Of a stretch of 40,557 nt of DNA, positions 18,603 to 28,886 are shown piece by piece. The stretch comes from Nemertoderma westbladi (taxonomy: Eukaryota; Xenacoelomorpha; Nemertodermatida; Nemertodermatidae): the NCBI GenBank assembly GCA_032718475.1, contig JAUCBJ010009029.1, positions 1 to 40,557 on the forward strand. Direction: 5' to 3'. The stretch's first letter is position 1, and each line of letters begins with the position of its first letter. The position numbers and the translations under genes are program-made. The notes under the pieces are model-generated. The model saw nothing but the letters and a program-made list of their open reading frames with translations. It made no database searches and had not been told where the DNA came from.

Positions 18603-19140
18603 TGTTAGCTTATCCAATTCCGCTAACACCCCATAAAGTGAGCCGTTAAGCAATATTGGGAGCACGAGGTTGATTACCCAACCTTGTGTCACCCCAACAA
18701 AGTTTGAAGGAGAAACACACAATAGGGGTCAGGGGTTACACCCCTGAGAGAGAGAGAATAGCAGGAGTGAGGGGAAACACTCCAAGGGCGACAACAAGGT
18801 TATTAGCCAATGGGGGGAAGGCACCGGCTGAGTAACGTAACAATGGCCAACCGTGCAGTATATATTATTAGTACGGTAATCATTCATCCAGTTTACTCAG
18901 TAGTTATCCCAGTACAGTCAGGCAGTACGGTGACAGTTAAGACCGTCACCGCCGTCACCAATTATACATTATTGCTGTATTACCGGTCAATCGTGCTATC
19001 TGCTATCATCCAGTCACCTATATGATATATCTCAGTACAATATTCAGGAACACAAACTCTTATCCTTTTCCATCACACGGTGCGGCTGACGCGTACGAAA
19101 CAACACCGGATAAACCGGGATCCTCTCGGATCCCGTCACA
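18603..19140 (+). repeat. BEL-1 3' LTR
   Basis: 538 bp, the same length as the 5' LTR, with about ten single-base differences by eye and no gap. Ends TG and CA. The flanking AGATC at 19141 matches 12600-12604. Confidence 0.9.
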
Positions 19141-19145
19141 AGATC

Positions 19146-19510
19146 AACTCGTTTATGGGGAAACCACTGACACCATTCTTTCTTATTGAGAAGGCAATGC
19201 AGTACCCGAAGGGCAACCTAAGAGAGACGATGTCGACATTTATTTATCAGAAGCCGATTCACGAAAGTAGTTATTACCCAGCTAGGTAGTTACTAGCTGG
19301 GTATTACCTACTGGCAAACAACTCATCCAAAGCCGTATTTACGAAAAGCAAACACATAGTAAATACCTCTGACATAGGTCTTTCATAGAGGTGTTTACTA
19401 GGTAATTATTACTGGACATGATTGCCAGTAAACACGTGGTATATACCTAATGATATTCACAAAACTAAAAGTAGGTATTACCCATGTGTTTACCATGTGT
19501 TAGGAAATAC
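19146..19510. other. Continuation of the degraded ORF, then spacer with palindrome
   Basis: 19146-19290 carries a protein-like plus frame (PLTPFFLIEKAMQYPKGN) ending in a stop after YYPAR, a probable continuation of the ORF interrupted by BEL-1. A perfect 10-bp inverted repeat TACCCAGCTA/TAGCTGGGTA lies at 19275-19303. The remainder has repeated GTAAATACC-like words and no gene. Confidence 0.4.
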
Positions 19511-20236
19511 CTACTACTACTACTAGGATCGGCATGCTGCATTGCAGCTGCATTTTTAAGAATGCTGTGCCAGCTTGATGACAAAATTTCACCGCCACAA
19601 CTCCCTATCACCCATGACATTTGCAAGATCATCCTCATCTTCAAGCCAGTGTCCTTCAAGATGTGTCTCAAGAAAGTCATGGGCTGTCCACCACGCTTAT
19701 TCACTCCATGAGGCTGCCAAAGTACAATATTATGCACTGGCTGGTCCTCACGGCGAAAGCAATGTCCTGCAAATCGGAGGCGATTTTGTTCTAGTGTCAT
19801 GCTTGGGGGAACCAATGAGACACCTCCAATGTTATATATTGTCTGGTTGGAGATGTGTGCATTGTACTTGACTCAGTGAATGCAACGTAGCATTCTTGTG
19901 AATGTGCCATCCAGAGATTTTGTGTCCTCAGTAGTTAGAGCCCAACATGGACTCCCATAGAGGAGTACTGGAACTACTGCTGCTCTAAATAATCGGACCT
20001 TAATTTTCCGATTGATTCTTGGTGAGTTTCAAATCCTGGAAAGCCTATTCAAGGCTGCCCATGCCTTTCCCTTACGTATTCGAAGGTCCTCACCTGACTT
20101 CCAGATCCATGAGCCCAGGTAACAAAAGTCGTCCACATGCTCAAGCATACCATCTTTTGAGCTTATGCTCATCTGATCAGAGACTTGATGAGGACTGTCA
20201 AAGTTTACTGTCAAATTTTGGTCTTTCTGGAGTTAA
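19511..20236 (-). mobile_element. LINE A, short 5'-truncated copy (A3)
   Basis: Third copy of LINE A, minus strand, with tail CTACTACTACTAGG (19512 onward) and the C-terminal coding region. Frames 20029-20214 (ending LSRI before a stop) and 19465-19815 share KDGMLEHVDDFCYLGSWI and RLRFAGHCFRREDQPVHN with copy A2. It loses similarity to A2 at about 20236, the 5' truncation. Stops and frame changes make it a pseudogene. The GGA codon at 20081-20083 shows the ancestral state of the A2 nonsense codon. Confidence 0.8.
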
Positions 20237-20865
20237 TATCTAATTTCTGGAGGAAATAACTAAATTTGCTGGAGGAGGGGTAGGGCTCTACCAGCATTTG
20301 GAAAACACCTCATTTTTAGCTTTACTTAATTATTAATTATATTAATTATGTCATCAATTATTAGTACATTCTATTCCCCCCTTAGTGATGTCATTTGGTT
20401 GAATTTTGATGTACAGTAAAGAAACTACAGAAAAAATAACAAACGCAGTCAAAAATTGCAGTAGCCGGAGGCGGTAAACAGCTGGCAAACACCTTAGTAG
20501 TGGTACCATAATAGTCGGTACTTTTAAATTGAAACACTATTTCTGCAGCTTGCTACAGGTACTGTACCGTGTACAGGTACATTGAAATAGAAACATTATT
20601 CAAAGTACAGCTACCTTTTGAACCGTTATACTGTACCTGGATGCATATTGCCACCGGTACGTTACCGGTGGCTTATTTCCAATTGGGGTGTAATTTCCAC
20701 ATATGGAAGTATTTCTGGGCTTCTAATTTGCTGTTCCTTAATTAAATAAGCTCACCCCATTGGTTAACATTAATAAAATAAACTAATAAACTTAAATAAA
20801 ATAATACGTATATTTACGGTGGCTGAATGTGGCCAATTTAATTAATTTTAAAATGGGAAATATAA
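20237..20865. other. Spacer with a perfect 10-bp palindrome
   Basis: AT-rich, no gene. GCCACCGGTA/TACCGGTGGC with a 3-nt loop lies at 20650-20672. GTACAGGTAC-like words recur nearby. Confidence 0.5.
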
Positions 20866-21209
20866 AAGGAAATTAATGAAATATAATTCCTTAAAACAGG
20901 AATTAATCAAATATAATTCAACCCAAAACAGGAATTAATCAAATATAATTCAACCCAAAACAGGAATTAATCAAATATAATTCAACCCAAAACAGGAATT
21001 AATCAAATATAATTCAACCCAAAACAGGAATTAATCAAATATAATTCAACCCAAAACAGGAATTAATCAAATATAATTCAACCCAAAACAGGAATTAATC
21101 AAATATAATTCAACCCAAAACAGGAATTAATCAAATATAATTCAACCCAAAACAGGAATTAATCAAATATAATTCAACCCAAAACAGGAATTAATCAAAT
21201 ATAATTCAA
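20866..21209 (+). repeat. 32-bp AT-rich minisatellite, about 10 copies
   Basis: Nine essentially identical 32-bp units (AGGAATTAATCAAATATAAT-TCAACCCAAAAC) run from 20898 to 21185. A diverged unit precedes them (about 20866) and a 24-bp partial unit follows (to 21209). It ends about 100 bp before the Penelope-like coding region. The near-perfect identity points to recent expansion. Confidence 0.9.
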
Positions 21210-21311
21210 TCATTTTGGAGGGAAATTTAAAATATTGTCTCAGTGCAGTGCAGCAAATTATCATTCCCTTTTCAGTCTAATACATAAATACATAAATGAT
21301 AAGGAATATAT

Positions 21312-23040
21312 ATGAGATTACAAGACAAAGGAAATTCTTTTGTATTCATTGATAAGGAAACAGACAACAAAAAACTAAAAGAGCAAATGGAATGTGGATC
21401 ATTTAAGAAAGTTGAAAAAGACCCGAGTTTTTCAATTTTAAACCAAATTACAAACTGGACTGAAAAATGAAAAGACCTGGGACTAAGCAATAAATGGGTA
21501 AATTATGTTTTATTAAACTCTGAACCTACACCGGGAACAAATTATCCAAGAATAAAACTACACAAAGAACAAGCACCTGCGCGTGTAATAACATCAGGTT
21601 GTGGTAGCGCAACAGAAAATCTTTCTCAATTTGTAGAAACATACTGCAAAAAGATAGCTAACACATTACCACATCGGGTAAAAGATACCTCACACATGCT
21701 GGAAATAATAGACGAATTAAATTTACATGAAATTGCAGATAATGATATATTGATTAGTTTTGATATTATTAATATGTTTCCTTCTATTGACAACAAAAAC
21801 GGGATCAATATAGTTTATAATAAATTAAAAGAAAGTATACATTTGTTTGATGTACCTTCTGACTGCATTATTGAAGCATTGGAAATTTGCCTAAAAAACA
21901 ACGTATCACAGTATCAAAATGAGTTTTGGATACAAACAGACGGCACTTGCATGGGACCCAAAAATTCTTGTTCTTACGCTGACATAGTGGCAGGAGATAT
22001 TGATATAAAAGTAATTAACAAGAAAAAAAGATACCCTGAATTAAGATGTTGGTTTAGATACAGAGACGATATATTCTCCATATGGCGTGGTTTAAAAAGG
22101 CATCTATTCGAATTCTTTAAGCTATTAAATACATTGGATCCAAAACTTAAGTTTACACTGGATATAGGTGCTAAATCGTTACACTTGTTAGATCTAAACA
22201 TAACAATTGAAAATAATCAGTTAACAACATCAGTGTATAGTAAACCTACAGATTCACATATATATTTAAATAGTAAATCTACCCACCCTAAATGCCAAAT
22301 CAACGGAATTCCTAAAGGAGTTGCCTTAAGGTTGAAAAGAATTAACACAAAAGATAAAGACTACGTGACTCAAGGTAACATGTACAAGAACCACCTAATT
22401 AAGTGTGGACATAATGCAGATCATGTAAATACAGTCTTTGAAGAAGTTAGGAACATGCAAAGATCGGAAGCAAGAAATTATAAAGGAAAAAACAAAAGTA
22501 TTAAAAATCCAACAGTTTTAGTAACAACGTATAACCCAATGGCTCCAAATTTTAAAAGACTTATCAGTAAACATTATGGTATATTAGAGTCAAACGAAAT
22601 GGCAAGGAAAATACTACCTCAAAACGAAATAATTGTTGCATATAAAAGAAACCCAAACCTAAAAGAACTTCTAGCACCATCCAACCCATACAAACAATTA
22701 TCATGCATTGATAATCCTGGTTGTTACAATTGTAGCGCTAAAAAGTGTGACTGTTGTGAAAATTACTTAATTGAAACCAACCATTTCAAATGTGTAGCTA
22801 CAGGCAAGACTTTTAAAATAAACAAACGACTAAACTTTTACTCGGAAAATGTAGTATATTTAGCTATCTGCATAGAATGCAATTTACAGGGTGTTGGCTC
22901 AACAATCTATTTCAAGAAGAGGCTTGGAAATTATAAATCTCATATAAAAAAAGGTGTGAAAAGTTGCCATGTCGGCGTGCATTTCATCGAAAAACACAAC
23001 AAATCCTCCAAAAACTTGAAATTTATTTTGATCGATCAAT
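21312..23040 (+). pseudogene. Penelope-like element: reverse transcriptase and partial GIY-YIG endonuclease
   Basis: The frame starts at an ATG at 21312 (MRLQDKGNSFVFID, a block conserved in Penelope-like RTs) and is broken once by TGA at 21468-21470. RT motifs: motif A ISFDIINMFPSID (about residue 150), DGTCMGPKNS, and catalytic WFRYRDDIFSIW (Tyr at about residue 250). A Cys-rich linker (CYNCSAKKCDCC) precedes the GIY-YIG-like domain, VYLAICIECNLQGVGST with KKRLGNYKSHI (about residue 515 on); the second motif is GVG rather than YVG. The usual N-terminal region is missing. At about 23040 it is cut by BEL-2, and its last residues reappear at 28515. Family activity: copying RNA onto DNA ends with the help of the endonuclease. 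Confidence 0.85.
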
Positions 23041-23543
23041 TACCAAGAAGGGACAACGTCCACCTCTGGGATTGAGAAGTTGATATTGTCCAGGAATTTA
23101 TATTGTTCGACCTCGATGTTGGTTGGCCGTCTGGCATTGATATTTATTGACTCTATTACTTGGATGGGGTCGATGTTTGCCCCATAATCGCATCCCGGTG
23201 CTATTGCTGCTATCGCGCATCGTCCGGTTCTCATCTCCAGGACTTCTTCTTTGCTGGAGATGGTTGTTACCGCCATTCTACTTGGCCTTGTTCTCAATCC
23301 TATCTCTTCGGCCACCCAATTCTCGATTAATGTGAAGGCAGCTCCACTATCAACCCGCATCAGTGTGGTTACTGATCGATTGCCTTCTCTAATCACTCGC
23401 ACTGGTACTACCCCAAGTAACACCGTTCCTCTCTTCTTCACCCCTACCGTGCTCGTTGCCATCGTTTGGCCTTTGTTTTGACCGAACTTGATTGGCATCT
23501 CCTTGCATTGCCTAGCTCTATGTCCACTCATCACACATCGCAA
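23041..23543 (-). pseudogene. BEL-2 zinc knuckle and truncated aspartic protease
   Basis: Upstream of the frame's Met, CLRCVMSGHRARQC forms a C-X2-C-X4-H-X4-C knuckle. A stop (TAG) at 23550 lies just before it, where BEL-1 has GGA. Downstream, GTVLLGVVPVRV leads to MRVDSGAAFTLI, the DSG active-site box of BEL/Pao (DUF1758-type) proteases, then WVAEEIGLRTRPS. The domain ends at PEVDVVPS, shortly before the usual conserved C-terminal part, at the junction with Penelope sequence. Confidence 0.75.
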
Positions 23544-23549
23544 GCAGAT

Positions 23550-24653
23550 CTAATTTCTCGCCGCGTACTCTACCTGATCTTCCCTGGGTAGTGCTTGCCA
23601 GTACCTGCAGTTCATGGTTTGATGAAGCGCATTTGTATGTAGCTGGCATTTGCTCTTTGGGTTGTAGCCGTCCTTATACAGTGCATTGCGTATCGTAGTT
23701 GCATTTGTACCAAAGTCCCTACTATTCTTATTGTTTGGGTTCGGCCTACTGGGCGTACAGGGGTTATATTTATTTGTGTTGTTATTTTTTCCCTGTCCGC
23801 TCCATGACGTGGTCTTACCCTCGGCTACCTGTAGACTTGCAGTCCCATGCGTCGCTGCATATGGCAGTGATTGCCTGAGCTTTGGTAATGCGTTCGACGT
23901 GTTGTGTTCTGGTCTCGGTCTATGGTAATCTGTTCTTGGTCCCTTTCCCAGGCTATCCTCGCTATAGACTGGGTTGGTTAATAACTCGGCTTCGTAGTTT
24001 AAGAAGCTCAACATTTCTTCTAAACCCGGTTCCGTACCCTTCCTATCTCGAGTGGTGAAAGCGATTTTTCTCCACTTATTGTGCAGCCAAATCGGTAGTG
24101 CATGCGCTATCGTGGTGATGTTGTTAGACGCGTTGAGTTCGTATGGCGCGTCCAGTGTCTTTAGTACGATTAGCGCCTTATCGACTTTGTTAGCAAATGT
24201 CTTTATGCTAACGGGGTTATCCTGTAGGCCTCCCGATGTTATGCCTCTCAGGGTTTGCCGGATGATCTTGGCCGGGTGCCCGTATTCCCTGTCTAACGCC
24301 CACCATGCCGTCATAAAGCCACCCTCGATGCCCTGGTATTGCCTCACGATGTCGTATGCTGGGCCTCCTGTATATACTTGCAGATATTTTAGGCACTCCG
24401 CCTGCGTCAAGTTCTTTGTTAGTATTTCGTTACTATACATGCGCCGAAATTGCAGGTATTCTTCCGGCCTGCTCCCATCAAATTTGAATGGTTCCACGGG
24501 TGGTAATTCGATCCTCGTTTTTAACGCATCGATTAATGTGGCCATGCCCATCACCTGCGCTTCCAATGGGTTCGATGGATGTTGCATAGTTTCTCCTGTT
24601 GGGTGCGGTCCGTCCGTCCTATTTCCTGCCTTCCTCTGGCTTGGGTATATCAT
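23550..24653 (-). pseudogene. gag: BEL-2 gag core (DUF1759-like)
   Basis: A 367-residue frame contains PVEPFKFDGSRPEEYLQFRR, then LTQAECLKYLQVYTGGPAYD and REYGHPAKIIRQTL. This is the order expected for the Pao/BEL retrotransposon Gag core (DUF1759), which builds the particle. It then runs through a Gln/Asn-rich linker to the pre-knuckle Cys/His segment (CQLHTNALHQTMNCRYW). It is in phase with the frames on both sides (24660-25451 and 23041-23543), separated from each by a single stop. BEL-1 lacks this whole core. Confidence 0.8.
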
Positions 24654-24659
24654 TGGGGG

Positions 24660-25636
24660 TTACGGCCCCCTCCATATTTCTGTGTCGCATGACCTATTTT
24701 CATCCAAGGGGTTCGTTGTCCTTGCTCCTATTGGAGTATATTGTTGATATTGTGATGGGGGAATGTCACCCTGTCCCCCCCCCCCCACCGGTATGTTTGG
24801 TACTGGGGTTGATGTTAATATATTGGGGCCCATGCACCTATCCGCAATAGTTCCCCCCTCCCCTGGGTATATGTTATGTCCTTTCGTGCTGTAGTCATAC
24901 GGCTGCACTGGTACCGGTATAGGCCTATCAGCTTCTGGCCTACCTGTCGGTATGTACTCCGCGACTTCCGGGTTTAATCCCATCGTCCGCGCTATCCTAA
25001 TGCCTACATTGTCTCTGCCAGCATGGCCTATAGTATGTGCAGTAAGACCTACAGTATGTCCTACAGTTTGTATGTGTCGTTCGGGATCGAAGTTTATTTT
25101 TCTTAAATAATCCTCCCCGCGGCTACCGTATTCTCGATCGGTAGGTAGATCCCGACGGAAAGTTTCTCTTCGACCCCCTCTACTGTTCTCGTCTTCGTAC
25201 CGGTACATCGTGTACCCTTCTCTCGACGCGTAGTGCGCCTCGTCAGGTCGCGTTTCTCCGGGACGACGGCAATCTCCCGAAGTTCGACCCCACTGACACT
25301 CTCTTTCCATCCCGATTACCGACGGTTCACTATCCGTCCTCGCTCTCCTATCGTTCGCGGCGATACTTCTCCTACTATCCTCTCTTCTTCTCCTTTCAGT
25401 GTAGTATTCCGGCTCGTGAGATCTCTCGTCGACCTCCCGGTTAAATTCCACTGTTCTTCTTCCCTCTTCTGATTGGGCTCGACGCTTCGTCCGCCCTCTC
25501 TCAACATCGACCTGTCTCTCTCTGATAGATCACGTGCCGCTGAGGATACTCGCAATCCCCCTATTACTCTCCGTCGCTGGGTGCTGCGGTTTACCTGATT
25601 CGGCCCACGCATTATCCGCCGAAGCCTGTGGGACAT
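24660..25636 (-). pseudogene. gag: BEL-2 gag basic segment
   Basis: Frames 25316-25636 and 24660-25451 together match BEL-1 15000-15800: VEFNREVDERSHEPEY, the Arg-rich RRREDSRRS region, a GHTVGLTAHTIGHAGRD repeat-like block, and NIPVGGGGQGD. Here the G run (C12 at 24775-24786 on the plus strand) keeps the frame open, unlike BEL-1. The segment is strongly basic and probably disordered; RNA binding is an inference. Confidence 0.65.
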
Positions 25637-26382
25637 TCTCTGTCCCCCCCTCTCGCCACTAACTTCTCGCTATGGGGTTTCTGTAGCCCCCCCCCCCCCC
25701 ACTCGCCACTAACTCCTCGTTGCGGGGCTCCTGCAGCCCCCCCCCCCCCCCCCCACTTGCCACATATCACGCCGCTACCTCTTACTTCACTTCTACACCC
25801 CTCTCCAGTCGACACAATGTTTCTACTGTGGCTAGGTCTATTTACCCCCGCCTCTCTCTCTACTACTACCTGGCCTACCAGGCCCCCCTCGGGTTGACTC
25901 AACCCCGCCACCCTCCGCCTACTAATTACGTGGCCTACCAGGCCACCGTTGGGTTGGCTCAACCCCGCCACCTCCTGCCTACTAGCTACGTGGCCTACCA
26001 GGCCGCCACCTGTCGAGTTATACACGTCCGACGCGTTCACACCAACAGCACCACTGGTATTACCATCGGTAAGATCAATTAAATCCTCCAACTCGGTTAA
26101 ATTATTCTGTGCACCCAAATTAGAAACGGAATTATTTCGTTCGTTTGAAATAAGATTATTTGAATTATCTTGCGTGACTACATTGTTTGAATTATTCTGT
26201 AAATTCGAATTCAGATTCTTATTTAGATTATTTGTATTTAAATTTAAATTATTTGGATTACTGCTATTTTCTAAATTCAAGTTACTATTCGGATTATTTT
26301 GCACGTTTAAATTGAAATTATTATTTAGGTTATTTGTATTTAAATTTAAATTACTACTAACTAGGTAAAATATTTCCTGCAA
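25612..26382 (-). pseudogene. gag: BEL-2 gag Asn-rich segment with short tandem repeats
   Basis: Begins with an Asn/Leu-rich stretch (NLNLNTNNLNNNFNLN, repeated with variation for about 80 residues). ELEDLIDLTDG follows, then three tandem units of about 19 residues built on GGLVGHVxSRxxVAGLSQP. The following Gly-rich part is created by poly-C tracts at 25687-25700 and 25737-25754, which alternate with a repeated block of about 50 bp (ACTCGCCACTAACTCCTCG). The same layout with fewer repeats occurs in BEL-1. Confidence 0.65.
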
Positions 26383-26477
26383 TAAAAGTTTGGTTAGAGT
26401 TATCCAATACGGTACTATTAATATTAACGAAAAAAATAAATCATATAAAAAAAATATCTACTGTAGTATTATTATTA

Positions 26478-26501
26478 CCCCCCCCCCCCCCCCCCCCCCC
26501 C
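26478..26501. repeat. C24 tract in BEL-2 gag
   Basis: 24 C on the plus strand (G on the coding strand), at the position homologous to the G16 run at 14266-14281 in BEL-1: both follow a (A/C)GGGC and precede TAATA. It separates the coiled-coil frame from the Asn-rich frame. Confidence 0.8.
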
Positions 26502-26540
26502 GCCCGTACGGTCACACCAGTCTTGGGTCTGTTGTGCGGT

Positions 26541-27960
26541 TCATGTAAATGGGGTATTAATAAATGTTTCCCCGACCCTTTGCTCCTCATAAGCACTCGA
26601 GCCAGCGTCACTCTCTGACAGCCCCATCTGGGCCAGTTTCAGTCTGCGCTTCTGTTTGGTTTGGTACTGAATTAGCCCCCCTAGGCGGGCATGTAAAGCA
26701 TCCCGCACACACTTCCCCTCTGCCATTGTCTCCCGACTCTCCCGCGCGCTTTGTTTGGCCAATTCCCTCTCTCTCTCTCTCAATTCTCTCCACTCGTCTC
26801 GCCTCGCGCTCTTTACGTTCCGCCCTACGCTCTTTACGCTCACTCTCCTCTCTCGCCTCACGCTCCCTAAGCTCACTCTCCTCTCTCGCCTCACGCTCTT
26901 CTTGTTCCTTCCTCTCTATTTCCTCGCACTCCCTGAAGCTTCTTGCGGCTCTCTCGGCCCTCTCTCCGATCTCTCTAACCAGTTCCATTTCTTTCTCTAA
27001 TAGTGCTTTCCCCTCCTCCAACTGTCTCTCTACTTCTCTCTGGTCTTGCGCTATCAGTTCAAGATGACACGCCGCATTTATTTCCCTCACCCGTCTTTCT
27101 TTTACGGAGGATGTAGCAGACTTATCGGTTGTGACGGATTCTCTCCGCCTTCCCGTCCTACTAACTCTCCCCCGCCTCCCGGAACTCCCTCCGACCGACG
27201 AGACTGAATCCTCGGGGTTAACCTCGGATTTGCCCTACTCAGGTCTTCTCCAACCCGCTAATTTTACTCCCCGGGCATCGACTAAGTATGGCCCTATGTA
27301 CACTACACTAGGCTGCATACCCCTACACTCCCATAAATCATACAGTTCGTTGGCAACCCCTCTCGCTCTCTCCTTGGCCAGTTCTCTCTGTCAAAAGTGC
27401 ATTAGGTAACTAAAATGTTCGTTCGACTCACCTAGTCTTCTCCCTAACTTCACCTGGTCTATCTCGGCCCCTTCCTTGGTCTCTTTAAGTAGTTTCCGGG
27501 TCGCGTTGTAGGCCCGTCAAAGTCGATCGCTGACCCCGATGTCCTCGTCGCCGACCTCTCCCCCATCTCTCCGGGTCCGGCGTCATACCGGCGGCCCCAC
27601 CTTCGCCGTTCCGGTGGGCCATCCGTCGCCCTTGGCCTGTGGCTGGCCGGCGACATCGGTACGTCGACCCTCGCTCCACGTCGACTCGTCTCTTTCTCCT
27701 CCCGACTCATCCTTCCTCTACTTGACCTCCGGTTCCAGGCGGCCCCCCTCATCCTGAATTGCCGGATTGCCTGTTACCGATGGGTCCGGCGTCATGGGCC
27801 TATATCGTCTGGTCGCGGCCTTGCGGATTATTAGGTCTCCATCCGGGGTCCGGGGTCCGCGTTGGCGTTATGTTGCTCATCTTGCTAATTACTAGGGTAG
27901 CAGTTTGAGTTTGATTACTCGCGGTTTCAATTTCTTAGGACAGCAGCTTAGTTCTAATAC
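26541..27960 (-). pseudogene. gag: BEL-2 gag N-terminal part with Arg/Glu coiled coil
   Basis: From the LTR inward, the minus strand begins ATGAGCAACATAACG (start near 27880) and has an early frameshift and stops. It then reads DVPMSPASHRPRATDGPPE (97-residue frame 27459-27752) and the offset frame continuing to the KLLKE region, as in BEL-1. Frames 26608-27090 and 26541-26894 encode a long charged coiled coil (EEREAREESELREREAREES and similar), longer than in BEL-1. The 27308-27960 part is repeated twice more downstream by the 1579-bp triplication. Confidence 0.6.
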
Positions 27961-28514
27961 TGTGACGGGATCCAAGGAGGATCCCGGTTTATCCTGTTGT
28001 TCCAATTACACGTCCCCGACGTGTGAGCAAAAAGGGTAAGGTTAAGAGTTCTAATATTGTTGACGCTGTAGCAGTATAAATATAATAGGATAAGCACAAA
28101 TACAGTTATTGCAGTATAGATGATATTCGATATGTAGGTGAATGATGGCAGCAGTGGACGGTATTAGAAGTCACCGCTCTGCCCTAACTAACCGACTAAC
28201 AGAATGAGATAACTACTGAATGATAACATGATAGCTGGTAATATATTGCACGGGTTGGCCTCATTGCACTACCCAGCCGATGCCTTCCCCCCATTGGCTA
28301 ATAACCCTGTTGTCGCCCTTTCACTTCCCCTGAAGTGCTTCCCTTCGCCCCTGCTATTCTCTCTCTCTCGGGGGTGTAACCCCTGACCTCTATTGTGCGT
28401 TTCTCCTTCCCACTTTGTTGGGGTGACACGAAGTTGGTTGATTACCCTCGTGTTCCCCAATATTGCTTAACGGCTCACTTTATGGGTTGGTTAGCGGAAT
28501 TGGATAAGCTAACA
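27961..28514 (-). repeat. BEL-2 5' LTR (unit 1 of 3)
   Basis: 554 bp; on the minus strand it runs TGTTAGCTTATCCAATTCCG to GGATCCCGTCACA. Homologous to the BEL-1 LTR. It would promote leftward transcription. Adjacent Penelope sequence starts GCGATCGAG. Confidence 0.85.
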
Positions 28515-28886
28515 GCGATCGAGACGGATAACAGAGTCTATTACAGAATTAAACCTGGAACGAAGACGGTGGAATCTATAGGCCTAAACCTGGAACAATG
28601 CAAACAAGGCTAACTCAATACAATTTGCTTTCTTCGAATTCCTAATAATATATTTTAATCTTAATAATAAATTATTCAATTATTTTATAAGTCTTGTCAA
28701 TGTATAAGATTCCTAAAGACTAAAGAGCTAACTTTAGGAAGTTCTGCCTTATATTTTTAGAATATTATAATTAATTTTGTTATGTTTATAATGAATTGTA
28801 TCTTTTGACAGACTACTTGATGTGCGACCATGATAATAAAATTAAATGGTGCCAAAATATTTTCACTTACTTAACTGCAGGGGCAG
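28515..28886 (+). pseudogene. Penelope-like element, C-terminal end and 3' UTR (unit 1)
   Basis: 28515-28613 reads YYRIKPGTKTVESIGLNLEQ and then a stop. This resembles the conserved GIY-YIG C-terminal 'E..YI..LGT..P.GLN' end of Penelope-like endonucleases. Together with 21312-23040 it shows that BEL-2 lies inside the Penelope ORF. An AT-rich 3' UTR follows up to the repeat junction at 28886. Confidence 0.65.

Larger units (their letters stand above)
12605..19140 (+). mobile_element. BEL-1: complete but non-autonomous LTR retrotransposon
   Basis: A 6536-bp element has identical-length 538-bp LTRs (TG...CA ends) and a 5-bp target duplication AGATC at 12600-12604 and 19141-19145. The internal region encodes gag-like protein segments and a CCHC zinc knuckle but no DUF1759-like gag core, protease, RT, RNase H or integrase. 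These are replaced by junctions and by 1.6 kb of repeat-rich non-coding DNA. BEL-2, a relative on the other strand, keeps the gag core and part of the protease, which supports assignment to BEL/Pao. About ten LTR differences by eye (roughly 2%) suggest a fairly recent insertion. It must have been mobilised in trans. Confidence 0.85.
23041..28514 (-). mobile_element. BEL-2: BEL/Pao element, 3'-truncated, minus strand
   Basis: Transcribed leftward from an LTR at 27961-28514. It carries gag segments, a gag core, a zinc knuckle and the start of an aspartic protease. It ends at about 23041 inside the protease, joined to Penelope coding sequence. The LTR is homologous to the BEL-1 LTR and to the solo LTR at 39571. 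RT, integrase and 3' LTR are absent, which fits a deletion spanning the element's 3' part and a few Penelope codons. The right end lies inside the Penelope ORF. Confidence 0.8.

Noticed and set aside
20866-21209. CRISPR array
   Set aside because: The 32-bp units are contiguous with no variable spacers, and the context is eukaryotic transposons, so it is a minisatellite.
24052-24747. 231-codon plus-strand frame opposite BEL-2 gag
   Set aside because: It is a shadow of the well-supported DUF1759-like gag core on the minus strand.
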